64,000 bases of DNA from Taudactylus pleione (taxonomy: Eukaryota; Chordata; Amphibia; Anura; Myobatrachidae). Numbering within the stretch: the stretch's first letter is position 1; the number at the start of each line of letters is the position of its first letter. The notes under the pieces were generated by a model. The model did not search any database. It saw nothing but the letters and a program-made list of their open reading frames with translations, and was not told the DNA's origin. The DNA is taken from positions 11,041,501 to 11,105,500 of the forward strand of contig JAUIMM010000088.1 of NCBI GenBank assembly GCA_031769625.1, read 5' to 3'. Position numbers and translations under genes: made by a program. Shown here piece by piece: positions 23,634 through 34,051 of the stretch.

Positions 23634-24232
23634 GGGCCTGATTCAGAGCCGGACACTATTTGCGCTCGCTCGTTCAGAAAATAGGGATGGCTAGCCAAAT
23701 GAACCTTTCGCTCTTTACGGTCTGTTGACGCCTCTATGTCTGAACGAGCGAACAAAACTTGCGGTCGTTTTTTGAAAAAATACGCCCCCTGGCCGCTCGC
23801 ATCCTACGTCATGTCTGCTATTTATTAGATTAATCGAGTACATCGACCAGGGTATGAACTGCTCGCTATTCTTGTGGTTGGTTTTTGCTACCACAATTTT
23901 GCGAGCAGTTCTGGCTATAAAATAACCCAGTGACGTAGTCAATGACGCTGCTGTTTTAATTATGCACACCCTTAAAACGCCCAATTTGACCTTTAAGCAC
24001 GCCTGCGTTCGGATCTCCACTCCAAGTTTTCAAGCACCTTCCCCTGTTACCACCCACATACGCCTCATTCTGTCACTCAAAATAGCAGGCATTCGCTATT
24101 TAGCGAACAAACGATTTTCGGCCGCACTGACTGGTTCGCACATGCGTATTAAAATCCGTACGCATGTGCAGTTGGGCAAACATCGCTCGGAGCGAACGAG
24201 CGGCCGCTTACGAGCGGCTCTGAATCAGGCCC
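23634..24232 (+). mobile_element. GGGCCTGATTCAG MITE, subfamily B, copy 5
   Basis: Exactly 599 bp, flanked by CAT at 23,631-23,633 and 24,233-24,235. Ends GGGCCTGATTCAGAGCC and GGCTCTGAATCAGGCC(C). A central hairpin at about 23,859-23,915 has arms GAACTGCTCG and CGAGCAGTTC with TTGTGGT / ACCACAA inside, and a second hairpin near 24,130-24,172 has GCACATGCGTA / TACGCATGTGC. A 129-residue plus-strand frame (23,962-24,351) has counterparts in the other B copies, but it reads straight out through the terminal repeat. This is the only B copy in plus orientation; the others are inverted. Confidence 0.88.
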
Positions 24233-24261
24233 CATGCTCCTTCTTCACTAGCTACCCTACC

Positions 24262-24596
24262 CAAGGGGCGTTCTGTATTTATAATGGGTGCAGGCCCCTG
24301 GGTCCGGGGGGGATGGGCACATACCAAACACCCTACACCCATATGTTTTAATACTTACCCCTCCGAAGTCCCACGTCGGTCTGTAGTGTTGGACAAAACA
24401 CCTGAAATATGGCCCCCTCGCCCATTTTTCCGGCATTTTGCGCACACTCTAGTGCCCAGAGTCTACAGGTGCAGCGCTGAGCACTGCTGGCCGTCGGAGA
24501 GAGAAGATGGGGACCGGACAGAGATTGCACCCTCCTCTTTAGAAGCGCACCTGTATCTACCCAATCTGTGTCGCCCCTGTCTGTCTAACCCTCCCC
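24262..24596 (+). repeat. GC-rich dispersed repeat (copy of 13.9 kb)
   Basis: ATAATGGGTGCAGGCCCCTGG, TTTTAATACTTACCCCTCCG, TGTAGTGTTGGACAAAACACC, TCTAGTGCCCAGAGT occur in the same order as on the minus strand of 13,850-14,165. It leads directly into an L2-like 3' end, so the two may belong to one older element. Not coding. Confidence 0.55.
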
Positions 24597-24872
24597 TTTA
24601 GAGTGTAAGCTCTCACGAGCCGGGCCCTCATCCCTCACGTGCTTCTCCCTCCCGTACTTATACTATCATGTACTACTAACTCCCCAGTTGGCACCTAACA
24701 CTTGGTTGCTGACGCCCTGCTGCTTGTGTTATGCAGCTATGTTTAAAAACCATGTCCTTGTCCTGCATTGTTTTGTACTGCTAATAACTGTTTTTGTGCT
24801 CATTTATGTACTGTGTAAAGCGCTGCGGAACCTTTGTGGCGCCATATAAATAAAGGATAATAATAATAATGT
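24597..24872 (+). mobile_element. L2 LINE 3'-end fragment
   Basis: TTTAGAGTGTAAGCTCTCACG, a pyrimidine-rich stretch, then TGTGTAAAGCGCTGCGGAAC, GGCGCCATATAAATAAAGG and ATAATAATAATAATG. These are the usual parts of an L2 3' end. No coding part remains. Confidence 0.75.
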
Positions 24873-25134
24873 AAAAATTGAACAAGATGCAAATACTTTT
24901 TTAGTTGAAATACACAATAATTAGCTTGTAAAGAGGAGGGCTACTGACAAGTTTATTAGGAAACATGTTAATTGCTGCAAACCAATGTCATTGTACTGTA
25001 ATCTGTGATTAGATTGCAGCAAAATTATTACGAGAATGTTCGCATAATTTATACTAGCCTACTTTTAAAAAATAATTTCAGGGACATTGTGAAAGCAACA
25101 CCTATGAGCGCGGTGGTAAAGTGGACGTATACTA
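24873..25134. other. AT-rich non-coding DNA
   Basis: No gene or repeat end visible. Confidence 0.35.
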
Positions 25135-25420
25135 CAGTGGCGTCCCTCCCTGCTGTGTCACCCGGTGTGGTGAAGGATGCAGGGGGCGTGGCCTAATTGG
25201 AAGGGCGTGACCTCATGACCCCAACCCCCCGTGGTCTGGTGCTTATTACTGGGGGGGTGGGGGGGTGCCGGAGGTGTAGTGCGGCTCCCTCACTGTGACA
25301 GGAGCCGAGTGCTGCACTTAATGCTACAGTGCAGCACCCGGCTCCTGTCACTGAGGGGAAGTCTGCACCTTGGTGACACACGGGTGCAGCACGCACCCCC
25401 ATTGTGACGCCAGTGGTGTA
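25135..25420. repeat. GC-rich palindromic repeat
   Basis: ACAGTGGCGTCCCTCC at the left and GTGACGCCAGTGGTGT at the right are inverse copies. The middle has CTCACTGTGACAGGAGCCG / CGGCTCCTGTCACTGAG around GTGCTGCACTTAATG. It is probably a palindromic non-autonomous element; no target duplication was found. Confidence 0.55.
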
Positions 25421-25558
25421 CTGCTACATCTGAAAAGCATGCCATAAAATTAACTTGCATCCAAATGTAAATAAGCGTCAAAGCAGTTCGTAAGATCTAC
25501 TTGTTGATGAAAACACATTGATACTTTTTATAAAATGCATGTAGCCATAAGGATCATT

Positions 25559-26107
25559 GGCCCTCATTCAGAGCCGTACGCTCTGAGCAGAGAGCACGCT
25601 CTGCATGAGGGCCGGGCTCCTTTTTCATGGAGCGTCCTCCTGGACGCTCGTATAGCTGTGGGTCACCACCCACAGGCTATACGAGCGTGCATTTTGATGG
25701 CCGCGATGGTCGTGACGATCGCGACCATCGAAATTGCGAGCCGGAGCCTGCGGTTGAGGTTTTCAACCGCAAGCTCCGGAGTGATTTTGGCTCTATCAGA
25801 GCCAAAATCACTCCCACTGACATCACTAGTGATGTCAGTGGGCCGGCTTCTGACGGGAGGCGTTCCCGTGGGAACGCCCCCGTCAGGGAGGCACGCCCCC
25901 GGCACGCCCACCAAAGGGGGCGTGCTGTCAATCAACATTGACAGCACGCCCCCTTTGATCGGACACAACGAGCGAAGGAAAGTCCTTCGCTCGTCGTGTC
26001 TGGCGCATGCGCACGACGGAGCTCCCTCCGTCGTGCGCATGCTCAGTGCAGACCATCGACCCACTTGCGAGCGTACAGCCGCTCGCGAGTGGGTCTGAAT
26101 CAGGCCC
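25559..26107 (+). mobile_element. hairpin-chain MITE, subfamily A, copy 2
   Basis: The best-preserved copy: 549 bp, flanked by ATT at 25,556-25,558 and 26,108-26,110. Left end GGCCCTCATTCAGAGCC, right end GGTCTGAATCAGGCCC. Eleven or more successive stems can be read: the left end itself (pairing with CTCTGCATGAGGGCC), 25,630-25,649, a GCTCGTATAGCTGTGGGT stem, a CGCGATGGTC stem, CCGGAGCCTGCGGTTGA around TTTT, 25,780-25,812 (AGTGATTTTGGCTC), 25,813-25,842 (CCCACTGACATCACT), CTGACGGGAGGCGTTCCC, CAAAGGGGGCGTGCTGTC, ACGAGCGAAGGA, GCATGCGCACGACGGAG and CCCACTTGCGAGCG. Frames of 187 and 148 residues on opposite strands are by-products. No transposase is encoded. Confidence 0.9.
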
Positions 26108-26110
26108 ATT

Positions 26111-27089
26111 GTGCCTTATAATCAATGCAGGGAAATTATACTAATGATGCCATTTGAATTAATAGATCTTCGTTCTTTTTAATATAACAGCTTCATAATG
26201 GGGGTAAAGTGCAATCAGGAGATTGCTGGACTCTTCAGGGAGTCAGGGAGATTGCTGCTATTTCAGGGTGTCTCCCTGATAATCAAGGAGAGTTGGCAAG
26301 TATGGCATAACTGGGAAGCATATGGAAAAATTCAGCCAATCAAATACTGTCACCGGTTGTCATCGTCAACAGTTCGCAACTTGTACTAGAAATCGAGCAA
26401 CCGCAAGTGATCTGACCCCCAAATATTCGCAGACGTCTTACTCTTCTTCAGCCACATCTACGCAAAACCTCCTAAATACGACTCGGTTGGGATGCATACA
26501 GCGATTTTGTAATCATGCGCATATATTTATGCATTTAGGTCCAACTCTACATGAGCCCCATAGTGTTCACTTTGCTGTGACCCAATTAAATAGTCCCTGG
26601 CTTCCTCATGAATCCCCTTGCAATAAATGACTTAGAAGTGTAAGCAGTGACGTCAAGGAAGCAGCAATCATACATAATGCACCCCAGTTAGGTTCTGTGG
26701 CGGAAGGTGGATTGCATGCATATCATAATATGGCTCTGGCCCTATGCAGGGCAGGATTAAGTACATTTGGGGTGGGTGACTGTGCAAATCTATAACAGGT
26801 GTATTGGTTTCTTAGTGGTCCTTATCTGCACCTCTAAAGTCCAAGGCTGATTGGGTGAGTCCAGGCTCCCGCTTAGTAAATGACAATCTGAATTATTTAT
26901 ATTATTATATCTCAATTTAATTTATCATTGTGAAATTGAATGACAAGCTAATATCTATAATATTATAATCTTTGTATTAGAGGAAGATGGCTTCAATCTA
27001 ATCAGTGACTCCTGGACAAAATCAGTCTGTTATTGGGGTTAGAGGAATCCAAAAATATAATCTATGCCTAACACTTTTATCACACATAC
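26111..27089. other. non-coding with a small repeat piece
   Basis: 26,215-26,310 has GGGAGTCAGGGAGATTGC, TCTCCCTGATAATCAAGGAG and GAGTTGGCAAGTATGGC, which looks like the end of a dispersed repeat. No gene seen. Confidence 0.4.
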
Positions 27090-27092
27090 TAA

Positions 27093-27488
27093 TACCCCTT
27101 TTACACCGACCTAAAAATCCCAGGTTGATGCGCATCTACCTGGGATCTCTGTCTGTGTAAATGGATCCACCCAGGTCCAGGGACCCAGGGATTCAACTTG
27201 GGAACTTTGCAGGGTTTGCCATGGGTCATTCCCGTGGCATCCTGCAGTGTAAATGGCGCGATCCGGATTGTGCCGCATGCCACCCGATTGGCCGGCTTCA
27301 GTGGCACTTGGAGATGACATAATCTGTAGGCGTCCACTGCAATGCTGGAAGAGCCAGGTCACTGCAGACCCGGCTCTGGTGTGAACGGCGCCGAATCGGG
27401 AATATCCTGGGTCGGCGCCGCAGTATGCAAGTTTGGAATCCTGTTCCAATCCCCGGGTCAGACCATAAACTTTGGAATAAAAGAGGTA
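27093..27488. mobile_element. TWA-flanked MITE (PIF/Harbinger-like), copy 2
   Basis: TAA at 27,090-27,092 and 27,489-27,491 flanks TACCCCTTTTACACCGACC and GGAATAAAAGAGGTA. It is 396 bp. Interior words CCAGGTCCAGGGACCCAGG, GGAGATGACATAATC and TCCCCGGGTCAGACC match 20,141-21,158 and 46,850-47,267. It is non-autonomous; no transposase is present in the window. Confidence 0.82.
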
Positions 27489-27491
27489 TAA

Positions 27492-27679
27492 GATCGCAAT
27501 CCAATTAGGTGCAAGTTTGCAGTGTTATAAATGGAATTATGGATATTTTTTTATATATGTACCATATACTTTCCCCTCCCTTTTTGTTTTGTGTTTTTAT
27601 ACAATCATGTATAAAGTTGGAATAAACACTTTTACCTCTCATCTGCAAGTTCAAAAACCCCTCTCCCATCAATACAACA
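27492..27679. other. short AT-rich non-coding spacer
   Basis: Nothing recognised. The first residues of the large frame that runs into the minisatellite lie here by chance. Confidence 0.3.
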
Positions 27680-29371
27680 CTCACATAGCTGTTCCACATC
27701 ATTTACACCACCACATACCTGTCCTACATCATTTACACCTCCACATACCTGTCCCACACCATTTACACCTCCACATACCTGTCCCACACCATTTACACCT
27801 CCACATACCTGTCCCACATCATTACACCTCCACATACCTGGCCCACATCATTTACACCTCCCACATACCTGGCCCACATCATTTACACCGCCACATGCCT
27901 GTCCCACATCACTTACACCTCCACATACCTGTCCCACATCATTTACACCTCCACATACCTGTCCCAAATCATTTACACCTCACATACCTGTCCCACATCA
28001 TTTACACCTCACATACCTGTCCCACATCATTTACACCTCCGCATACCTGTCCCACATCATTTACACGTCCACATACCTGTCCCACATCTTTTACACCTCC
28101 ACATACCTGTCCCACATCATTTATACCTCCACATACCTGTCCACATCATTTACACCGCCACATGCCTGTCCCACATCATTTGCACCTCCACGTACCTGTC
28201 CCTCATCATTTACACCTCCCACATACCTGGCCCACATCATTTACACCGCCACATACCTGTCCCACATTATTTACACCTCCACATACCTGTCCCACATCAT
28301 TTACACCTCTACATACCTGTCCCACATCATTTACACCTCCACATACCTTTCCCACATCATTTACACCTCCACATACCTGTCCCACATCATTTACACCTCC
28401 ACATACCTGTCCCACATCACATACCTGTCCCACATCATTTATAACTCCACATACCTGGTCCACATCATTTACACCTCCCACATACCTGTCCTACATTATT
28501 TACACCTCCATGTACCTGGCCCACATCATTTACACCGCCACATGCCTGTCCCACATCATTTACACCTCCACATACCTGTCCTACATCATTTACACCTCCA
28601 CGTACCTGGCCCACATCATTTACACCGCCACATGCCTGGCCCACATCATTTACACCTCCACATACCTGTCCCACATCATTTACACCTCCACATGCCTGTC
28701 CCACATCATTTACACATCCACATACCTGTCCCACATCTTTTACACCTCCACATACCTGTCCCACATCATTTATACCTCCACATACCTGTCCATGTCATTT
28801 GCACCTCCACGTACCTGTCCCTCATCATTTACACCTCCCACGTATCTGGCCCACATCATTTACACCGCCACATACCTTGCCCACATCATTTACACCTCCA
28901 CATCCCTGTCCCACATCATTTACACCTCCACATACCTGTCCCACATCATTTACACCTCCACATACATATCCCACATCATTTATACCTCCACATACCTGTC
29001 CCACATAATGTATACCTCACCATTCCAGTCCCACATCATTTATACCTCACCATTCCTGTCCCACATCATTTATACCTCACCATTCCTGTCCCACATCATT
29101 ACACCTCCACATGCCTGTCCCACATCTTTTATACCTCACCATTCTTGTCCCACATCATTTATGCCTCACCATTTCTGTCCCACATCATTTATGCCTCACC
29201 ATTTCTGTCCCACATCATTTATGCCTCACCATTTCTGTCCCACATCATTTATACCTCACCATTCCTGTCCCACATCATTTACACCTCCACATATCTATCC
29301 CACATCATTTATACCTCCACATACCTGTCCCACATAATGTATACCTCACCATTCCTGTCCCACATCATTTA
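27680..29371. repeat. 30-bp minisatellite, about 56 units
   Basis: The unit is CACCTCCACATACCTGTCCC followed by ACATCATTTA, repeated with point changes and a few units that have lost or gained 1 base. From about 29,005 the units switch to an ATACCTCACCATTCCTGTCCC variant, forming a distinct block at the right. Because 30 is a multiple of 3, every frame stays open for long stretches; the 606- and 276-residue frames are repeat read-through (His/Pro-rich decapeptides) and are not genes. Confidence 0.93.
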
Positions 29372-30700
29372 ACCCATTATTAAGCTTTTCAGAGAAATTC
29401 TCCTGAAAACTGAAGTGTCTTTATTGGCCAAATTATGCTTCTTAAACCCCTCCAAGTGCATAATAATCCATTGGGAGGGGTGTACTAGAGGTTCTGCACT
29501 GTGTCCCATTATATTTACCTGAAAATAAAGATTTTCCCTACCTTTTCACCATCTCAGGGCAGTGCGCACAAAAATGTTTTAAATTCTTCTGAAAAATCGA
29601 TGCGAGTTTGGAATTGTATGAAATTCGCAGTGCGGACATCTCACAGAATCCACCTTGCACCTAATTGGATTGATCCCCAAGTATTAGAACATAAATAAAT
29701 GAATTCTTTCCTTTTAAGTGAAATTTTGTTGGTAGACTCATTTTAGTAGTGTGTATTCCCTCGGCTTTCATTCATATAAAGTCAAGGTATTTAGAAAACA
29801 CTTTTAAAAAGAAAAACTGTTTCATAAGCAGTTCCTTTATGTTGCATTTAATATGTTTAATTAAAATGTGCTAACTTTTATTGGATAACTGGTTATTTTC
29901 AAACATACTGCAATAATTAGGGAGCTCAATAATTACTATTTGCAGATACTGAATTTCTCACTGCACAATTCAAGGACAAAAATTATTCTGCTAAACCTAA
30001 AAATACGTACATTGCAAGCATTTACTATTCCATCTAGGATGAGATGTTATCCCTTAACTAACATTGACATTGACAGAAGTATCAAAGGGTAGAAATGTTT
30101 AACATATTTTCATTATTTACAATAAATTCCGGTCCTTTCCTGGCATTCACCAAACTCATTTAGCCTAGTCATATGTGAAGTGTCTTAAGATGTGTGAATT
30201 AGATACATCAGAGGTGTAGCAGGGCGATAATGCGCCGCCGGGGCCTGGAGGTCAAGCTTCTGGTGTATCCCCAGGATGCGCAGGGCAACTCTCTGACAGA
30301 TCTGCAGGCTGCCGGATGTAGTTCCAGACCAGTGATGATCATACGTATAAACGTCTCTTAGGAAGCCTATCTTTTTTTCATCTACTACAGGCAGGAACAA
30401 GTAAACGATGATGATGATGATGATGTTGATGGGCTGTAGTAAACTAGACGCATATGCTGCAATGCAGTAGCGTACTCATCTCACTGTATGTGACCCCATA
30501 TTGCTAACCAGTATGGACTGAGCTAATTTCTAAGAGAGAATATTGAGATAACTTTTTAGTATCTTTAAGCAATCACCATGACCACAGCTGTCCCCACTCC
30601 TTACCCAAGCTAGGCCTCAGCACAGACTGCACTCCTCCCAGCCAGGCAAGTCTACTCCCAGATTATGAAAGTTGCTGTGATGGTTACCCTCAATCCACAA
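29372..30700. other. AT-rich non-coding DNA
   Basis: A short (GATGAT)n run lies at about 30,407-30,428. A less AT-rich patch at 30,205-30,400 has a 71-residue minus-strand frame that I cannot assign and that has no support as an exon. Confidence 0.4.
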
Positions 30701-31400
30701 TCTACTATATAAAAGCAAAAATTTGTCCTTCTGTCTTTCTATACAAATCCACAGTTTACAAGCCAAGATCGTGAAATTTGAAAACATGCACGAGGCAACT
30801 AAAAAAATGTTCAATTGAAATGAATTACTGTTAATTTCCAATTATTTAAAAAAACACAATTTTGCCTGTACACTCATTGTGGGCCTCACGGCATATGGGT
30901 ACGGCCTCGGAGCGAGCGTTTTGTGTTCTCATGTTTTGTCATGATCTTAATGTTTATTATCAAAGAGAGCTTTAGCAGGCTTTCCCAGCATTCTCAGCTC
31001 TCTGACTATACCAAATTACACAACAACATTGACTTCTTTCTTCGAACTGTGTCAAAATGATGACTTTGTATTGTGAGCTCTCAAAATATCACACATGGAA
31101 TGCTTCTGGAAAAGTTTTCATGCGCAGAAAACAGGGAGTCGCTGTAGATGGTCATCCTGGTATCAGAGCAACAGAAGCTCTTGGCCGTGTTTACACTGTA
31201 CATTCGAACACATTTTAAATGCTTCTAGCCCCGACGTTTGCTTTACACAGTTATAGGTCCTACTTCCTTCAAAGACCTTAGGACTGTTGATGGGGAAGTT
31301 GTCACATTTTTCGTGAGGCCTGCCTAAGGACAGGTTTGTTGAGGATGATGTGTAAACAAACATTCTTAAATTCCCGGGCAATGCCGGGTATTCCAGCTAG
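30701..31400 (+). mobile_element. Helitron, 700 bp, internally deleted
   Basis: It begins TCTACTATATAAAAGC after an A and ends CCAGCTAG before a T, the A^T insertion rule and the TC...CTRR ends of Helitrons. The 3' end has the hairpin CCCGGGCAATGCCGGG about 10 bases before CTAG. No target duplication is expected. The last third still encodes a decayed helicase fragment, so it derives from an autonomous element by internal deletion. Similar 5' ends occur near 59,996 and at 60,254. Confidence 0.85.
31023..31375 (+). pseudogene. Helitron helicase C-terminal fragment
   Basis: Plus-strand translation gives TTLTSFFELCQNDDF, then after a frameshift near 31,068 YCELSKYHTWNASGKVFMRR, then KQGVAVDGHPGIRATEALGR, VYTVHSN, a stop, and GPTSFKDLRTVDGE. 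This order (TTLT, YxWN, RRKQG, GRVYTVH, GPTSFxDLRTV) is that of the region following the helicase core in Helitron Rep-helicase proteins. At least one frameshift and two stops make it inactive. The 72-residue minus-strand frame here is a shadow. Assignment rests on remembered family motifs; a profile search would settle it. Confidence 0.75.
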
Positions 31401-31809
31401 TAACTACTAAAACTAAATAAAAGACAACAAGATCCCAACATTGAATTTTTTGTATATAAACCAGGAAGGACATAAACATACATATACATAGTAAGTCTAT
31501 TAAAATGTAAAGTTAAATAAAGTTCTTATTCTACCCCACCAGCAGGCTCACACACCTATATAACTGATAAACAGTGTACAAAGAGGCTACCTTACATAAG
31601 GCAGAAGTCTGAAATGATAGAATACAGCAGGGATAAGCAACATCCCACTGTCCCACAGCATGACAATTATGACTACTGTGACCTCTATGGCTTTGTCCTT
31701 GTTTACAAATCCACCAATCTTCAGCATGGAAGGAAAGTATATATCATTAGGTATATGTAAGCCAATCACACAAACACCCAAGAATGACGAATGATAAGGA
31801 AGCACTATA
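31401..31809. other. AT-rich non-coding DNA
   Basis: No gene or repeat end seen. Confidence 0.35.
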
Positions 31810-32602
31810 GGGTCTATGTACTAAGCCTTGGAGAGAAAGTGGACTGTGATAAAGTATCAACCAATCAGCTCCTAACTCCTGTGCAAATTCCCGGGTATTT
31901 GGTCGAGACCCCCCTTTCACACTACAGTGTCTACCCGGGAAATTCCCAGGTAGACCCCTTTCAGACAAGAGCAGGGTTTTTCTGCTTACCTGCCTCTTCT
32001 CTGCCGTCTGCTCCTACTAGCCTATCCCCTCTCTGGCTGATGATGATGTCATCATTCAGCAGCCGGAAGCCGGCCAATCATAATGCAGATATATATATTT
32101 TTTTTATTATAATTTTTTTCAAATTTATTTTACTTCCCTGGTGGTCCAGCGGGAGTGCGGGTGGCCCGCTATGGCACAACCAGCCGGCGCTGGGGGTGGT
32201 GAGCAGCAGCGCTGAGCGTGCTATAGGACGCTCTGCGCTGCCAACTCAAAGCAGCAGCGCTGAGCCTCCTATAGGACGCTCTGCGCTGTCAACTACATGT
32301 AAAAGCTGCTTGGTGCTGCCCGGGAGTAGTAAATTCCCGGGTAGCACCATTCAGACAGAAGCAGAGTAATTTCCTGGGACTTAAGTCCCGGGAAAAACCA
32401 TGGTCGATTGCAGTGGCGGCCACCCGGGAACGTGTTCCCGGGTAGATACCTTTCAGACAGACACGGCTACCCGGGAATTTGACTGAGGCAGGCCAAATTC
32501 CCCGGAATCTCGAGATGTCTGAAAGGGGTATTAAGAGCTGATTGGTTGGTACATTATCTCTCTACACTTTATTTCGCTACAAGGCTTAGTACATAGACCC
32601 CC
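31810..32602. mobile_element. palindromic MITE, CCAATCAGCTCCTAACT family, split
   Basis: GGGTCTATGTACTAAGCCTTG at the left and CAAGGCTTAGTACATAGACCC at the right are a near-perfect terminal inverted repeat. The arms AAGTATCAACCAATCAGCTCC and GAGCTGATTGGTTGGTAC are separated by a foreign 650-bp block, so a second element inserted into the loop. It is related to 380-545 and 14,974-15,144. Confidence 0.78.
31881..32530. mobile_element. nested palindromic element, ACCCCTTTCAGAC ends
   Basis: The right end GATGTCTGAAAGGGGTA is followed by TTA. CCCCTTTCAGACA occurs near 31,946 and inverted near 32,516, and CTACCCGGGAA words are repeated on both sides in inverse order. The left boundary is irregular, with a rearranged start. 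A repeated block (GCAGCAGCGCTGAGC, CTATAGGACGCTCTGCGCTG) lies in the middle at 32,202-32,290. The GGGGTA|TTA end resembles the TWA-flanked MITEs, so the class may be the same. Confidence 0.6.
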
Positions 32603-33738
32603 TATCTTTCTCAGCATTGATTTGTCTTAAGGATAAAACAGATAGGATACTAGACAGTTGTAGCTAAATATAAACACATTACTTATTACTGTTTTAATAA
32701 AGTATACTATCAATAAAACACAACTTTTGCAATACATTCATTCCCAACAGTGGCTTTACTTGCTCTACAAAAATTCCAACTTATAAAAAACAATAATAAC
32801 CACTATTTTATATATTATATTATAACCATTATTTTAACTAATAATATTATACAAAAATGTCCAAACACAATTATAACATGTAATGACTTATTGGGACACA
32901 TAGGATCTCAGCTGACACAGACACCCCTTGAGCTTAGTGGTTAAGTGTAAATATGACCTCCTCATATCACTGACCTTCCTCATACACATTACACCTGGCT
33001 TATTCAATGCATTCAACATTAAACAAATACAACACTAATTCCTAGAAACACAATAGACATATTTAATCTCAGTCAGATAAAAATTCAGACAATTCTACCA
33101 GGAAAGCCGGCCACTTGTTGCATGTGATTATAGGAGTTTTATTTCTATAAAAGGATAATGTATGGTATATTAACTATATTTATTTAATTTCTGGAGTATG
33201 CGCATTTACATAGATACAACTGTATGCCTTGCAGGGAGACAGAACAAAGCAGTGCCTAGGGTAATTGATTTAGTGGGAGCCCCCCCATGATACACAGCTT
33301 ACATGAGAGGTTTGCTGGTGTAACCTCATCGCTCAGGGAGGATCTCCCCTCCCAGCTGTTTTAAGCCCTTCTAGACTTTCATATTATCTGTCACTTAATG
33401 TTTTCTTACTAATAATAAATTAACATCGATCCAAGCCTGTGAATGCTCAGCATTTCTGCCATTGGACACATAAATACATTTAAATTATAGACTCCACAGG
33501 GACCAAAATTCAAAAGCTCTGCACACTCCAAACCTCCAAACCGAAATACAATTCAAGACACAGTGTCATCACTTCACATCAACATAAAAGATCCATAGTC
33601 AGCATCGTATACACTAAAGTAGGTATATAGTAAATTCATACTCTGAATACTGAAACTCAGCAAGAGAAAAGGAACAATACTTTACAGTAATGTATACAAA
33701 TCAGCTAGTTGTTATGTACACCATACTTTTAGTATACA
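32603..33738. other. AT-rich non-coding DNA
   Basis: Strongly AT-rich; no repeat end or gene could be supported. Confidence 0.4.
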
Positions 33739-33746
33739 CTATTCAT

Positions 33747-34043
33747 CAGTGATTTTCAAACTTTTCCAACTCGAGGCACACTACACAAAATTATAAAATT
33801 GCCAAGGCATACTATCTGGCGATGCTGCGTGCGTGACCAATGAAAAAACATATACATTGGCTCCCATATAAAAAATACACATACATTGGCCTCCACAGGA
33901 ATAAAACTCACTACTTTGGCCTCCTCAGGAATAAAACAAACTACACTTGTACTGTACATGTGCGCTGAGCTGACCGCCGTGGCACACTTGACAACTGCTC
34001 GCAGAACACCAGTCTGCCATGGCACAGTGGTTGAAAAACATTG
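33747..34043. mobile_element. hAT-type MITE with 30-bp internal units
   Basis: Left CAGTGATTTTCAAACTTTTCC, right GGTTGAAAAACATTG. The flanking 8-mers CTATTCAT (33,739-33,746) and CTATACAT (34,044-34,051) match at 7 of 8 positions. Inside are two to three copies of a roughly 30-bp unit with ATTGGCCTCCACAGGAATAAA. The copy at 51,787-52,116 is inverted and carries more units, so copy number varies between insertions. The 89-residue minus frame is a repeat artefact. Confidence 0.82.
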
Positions 34044-34051
34044 CTATACAT

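Noticed and set aside
25535..26109. Frames of 187 (plus) and 148 (minus) residues
   Set aside because: Both lie on the same hairpin MITE on opposite strands; inverted repeats make both strands open. The same holds for frames at 9,998-10,447 and 42,211-42,606.
27517..29337. 606-residue His/Pro-rich frame
   Set aside because: It is the 30-bp minisatellite read in frame; all frames stay open because 30 is divisible by 3. There is no unique protein sequence.
27680..29371. CRISPR array
   Set aside because: Repeats are directly adjacent with no unique spacers, and the sequence is a vertebrate-type genome.
31163..31381. 72-residue minus-strand frame
   Set aside because: Shadow of the plus-strand Helitron helicase remnant, which has recognisable motifs.
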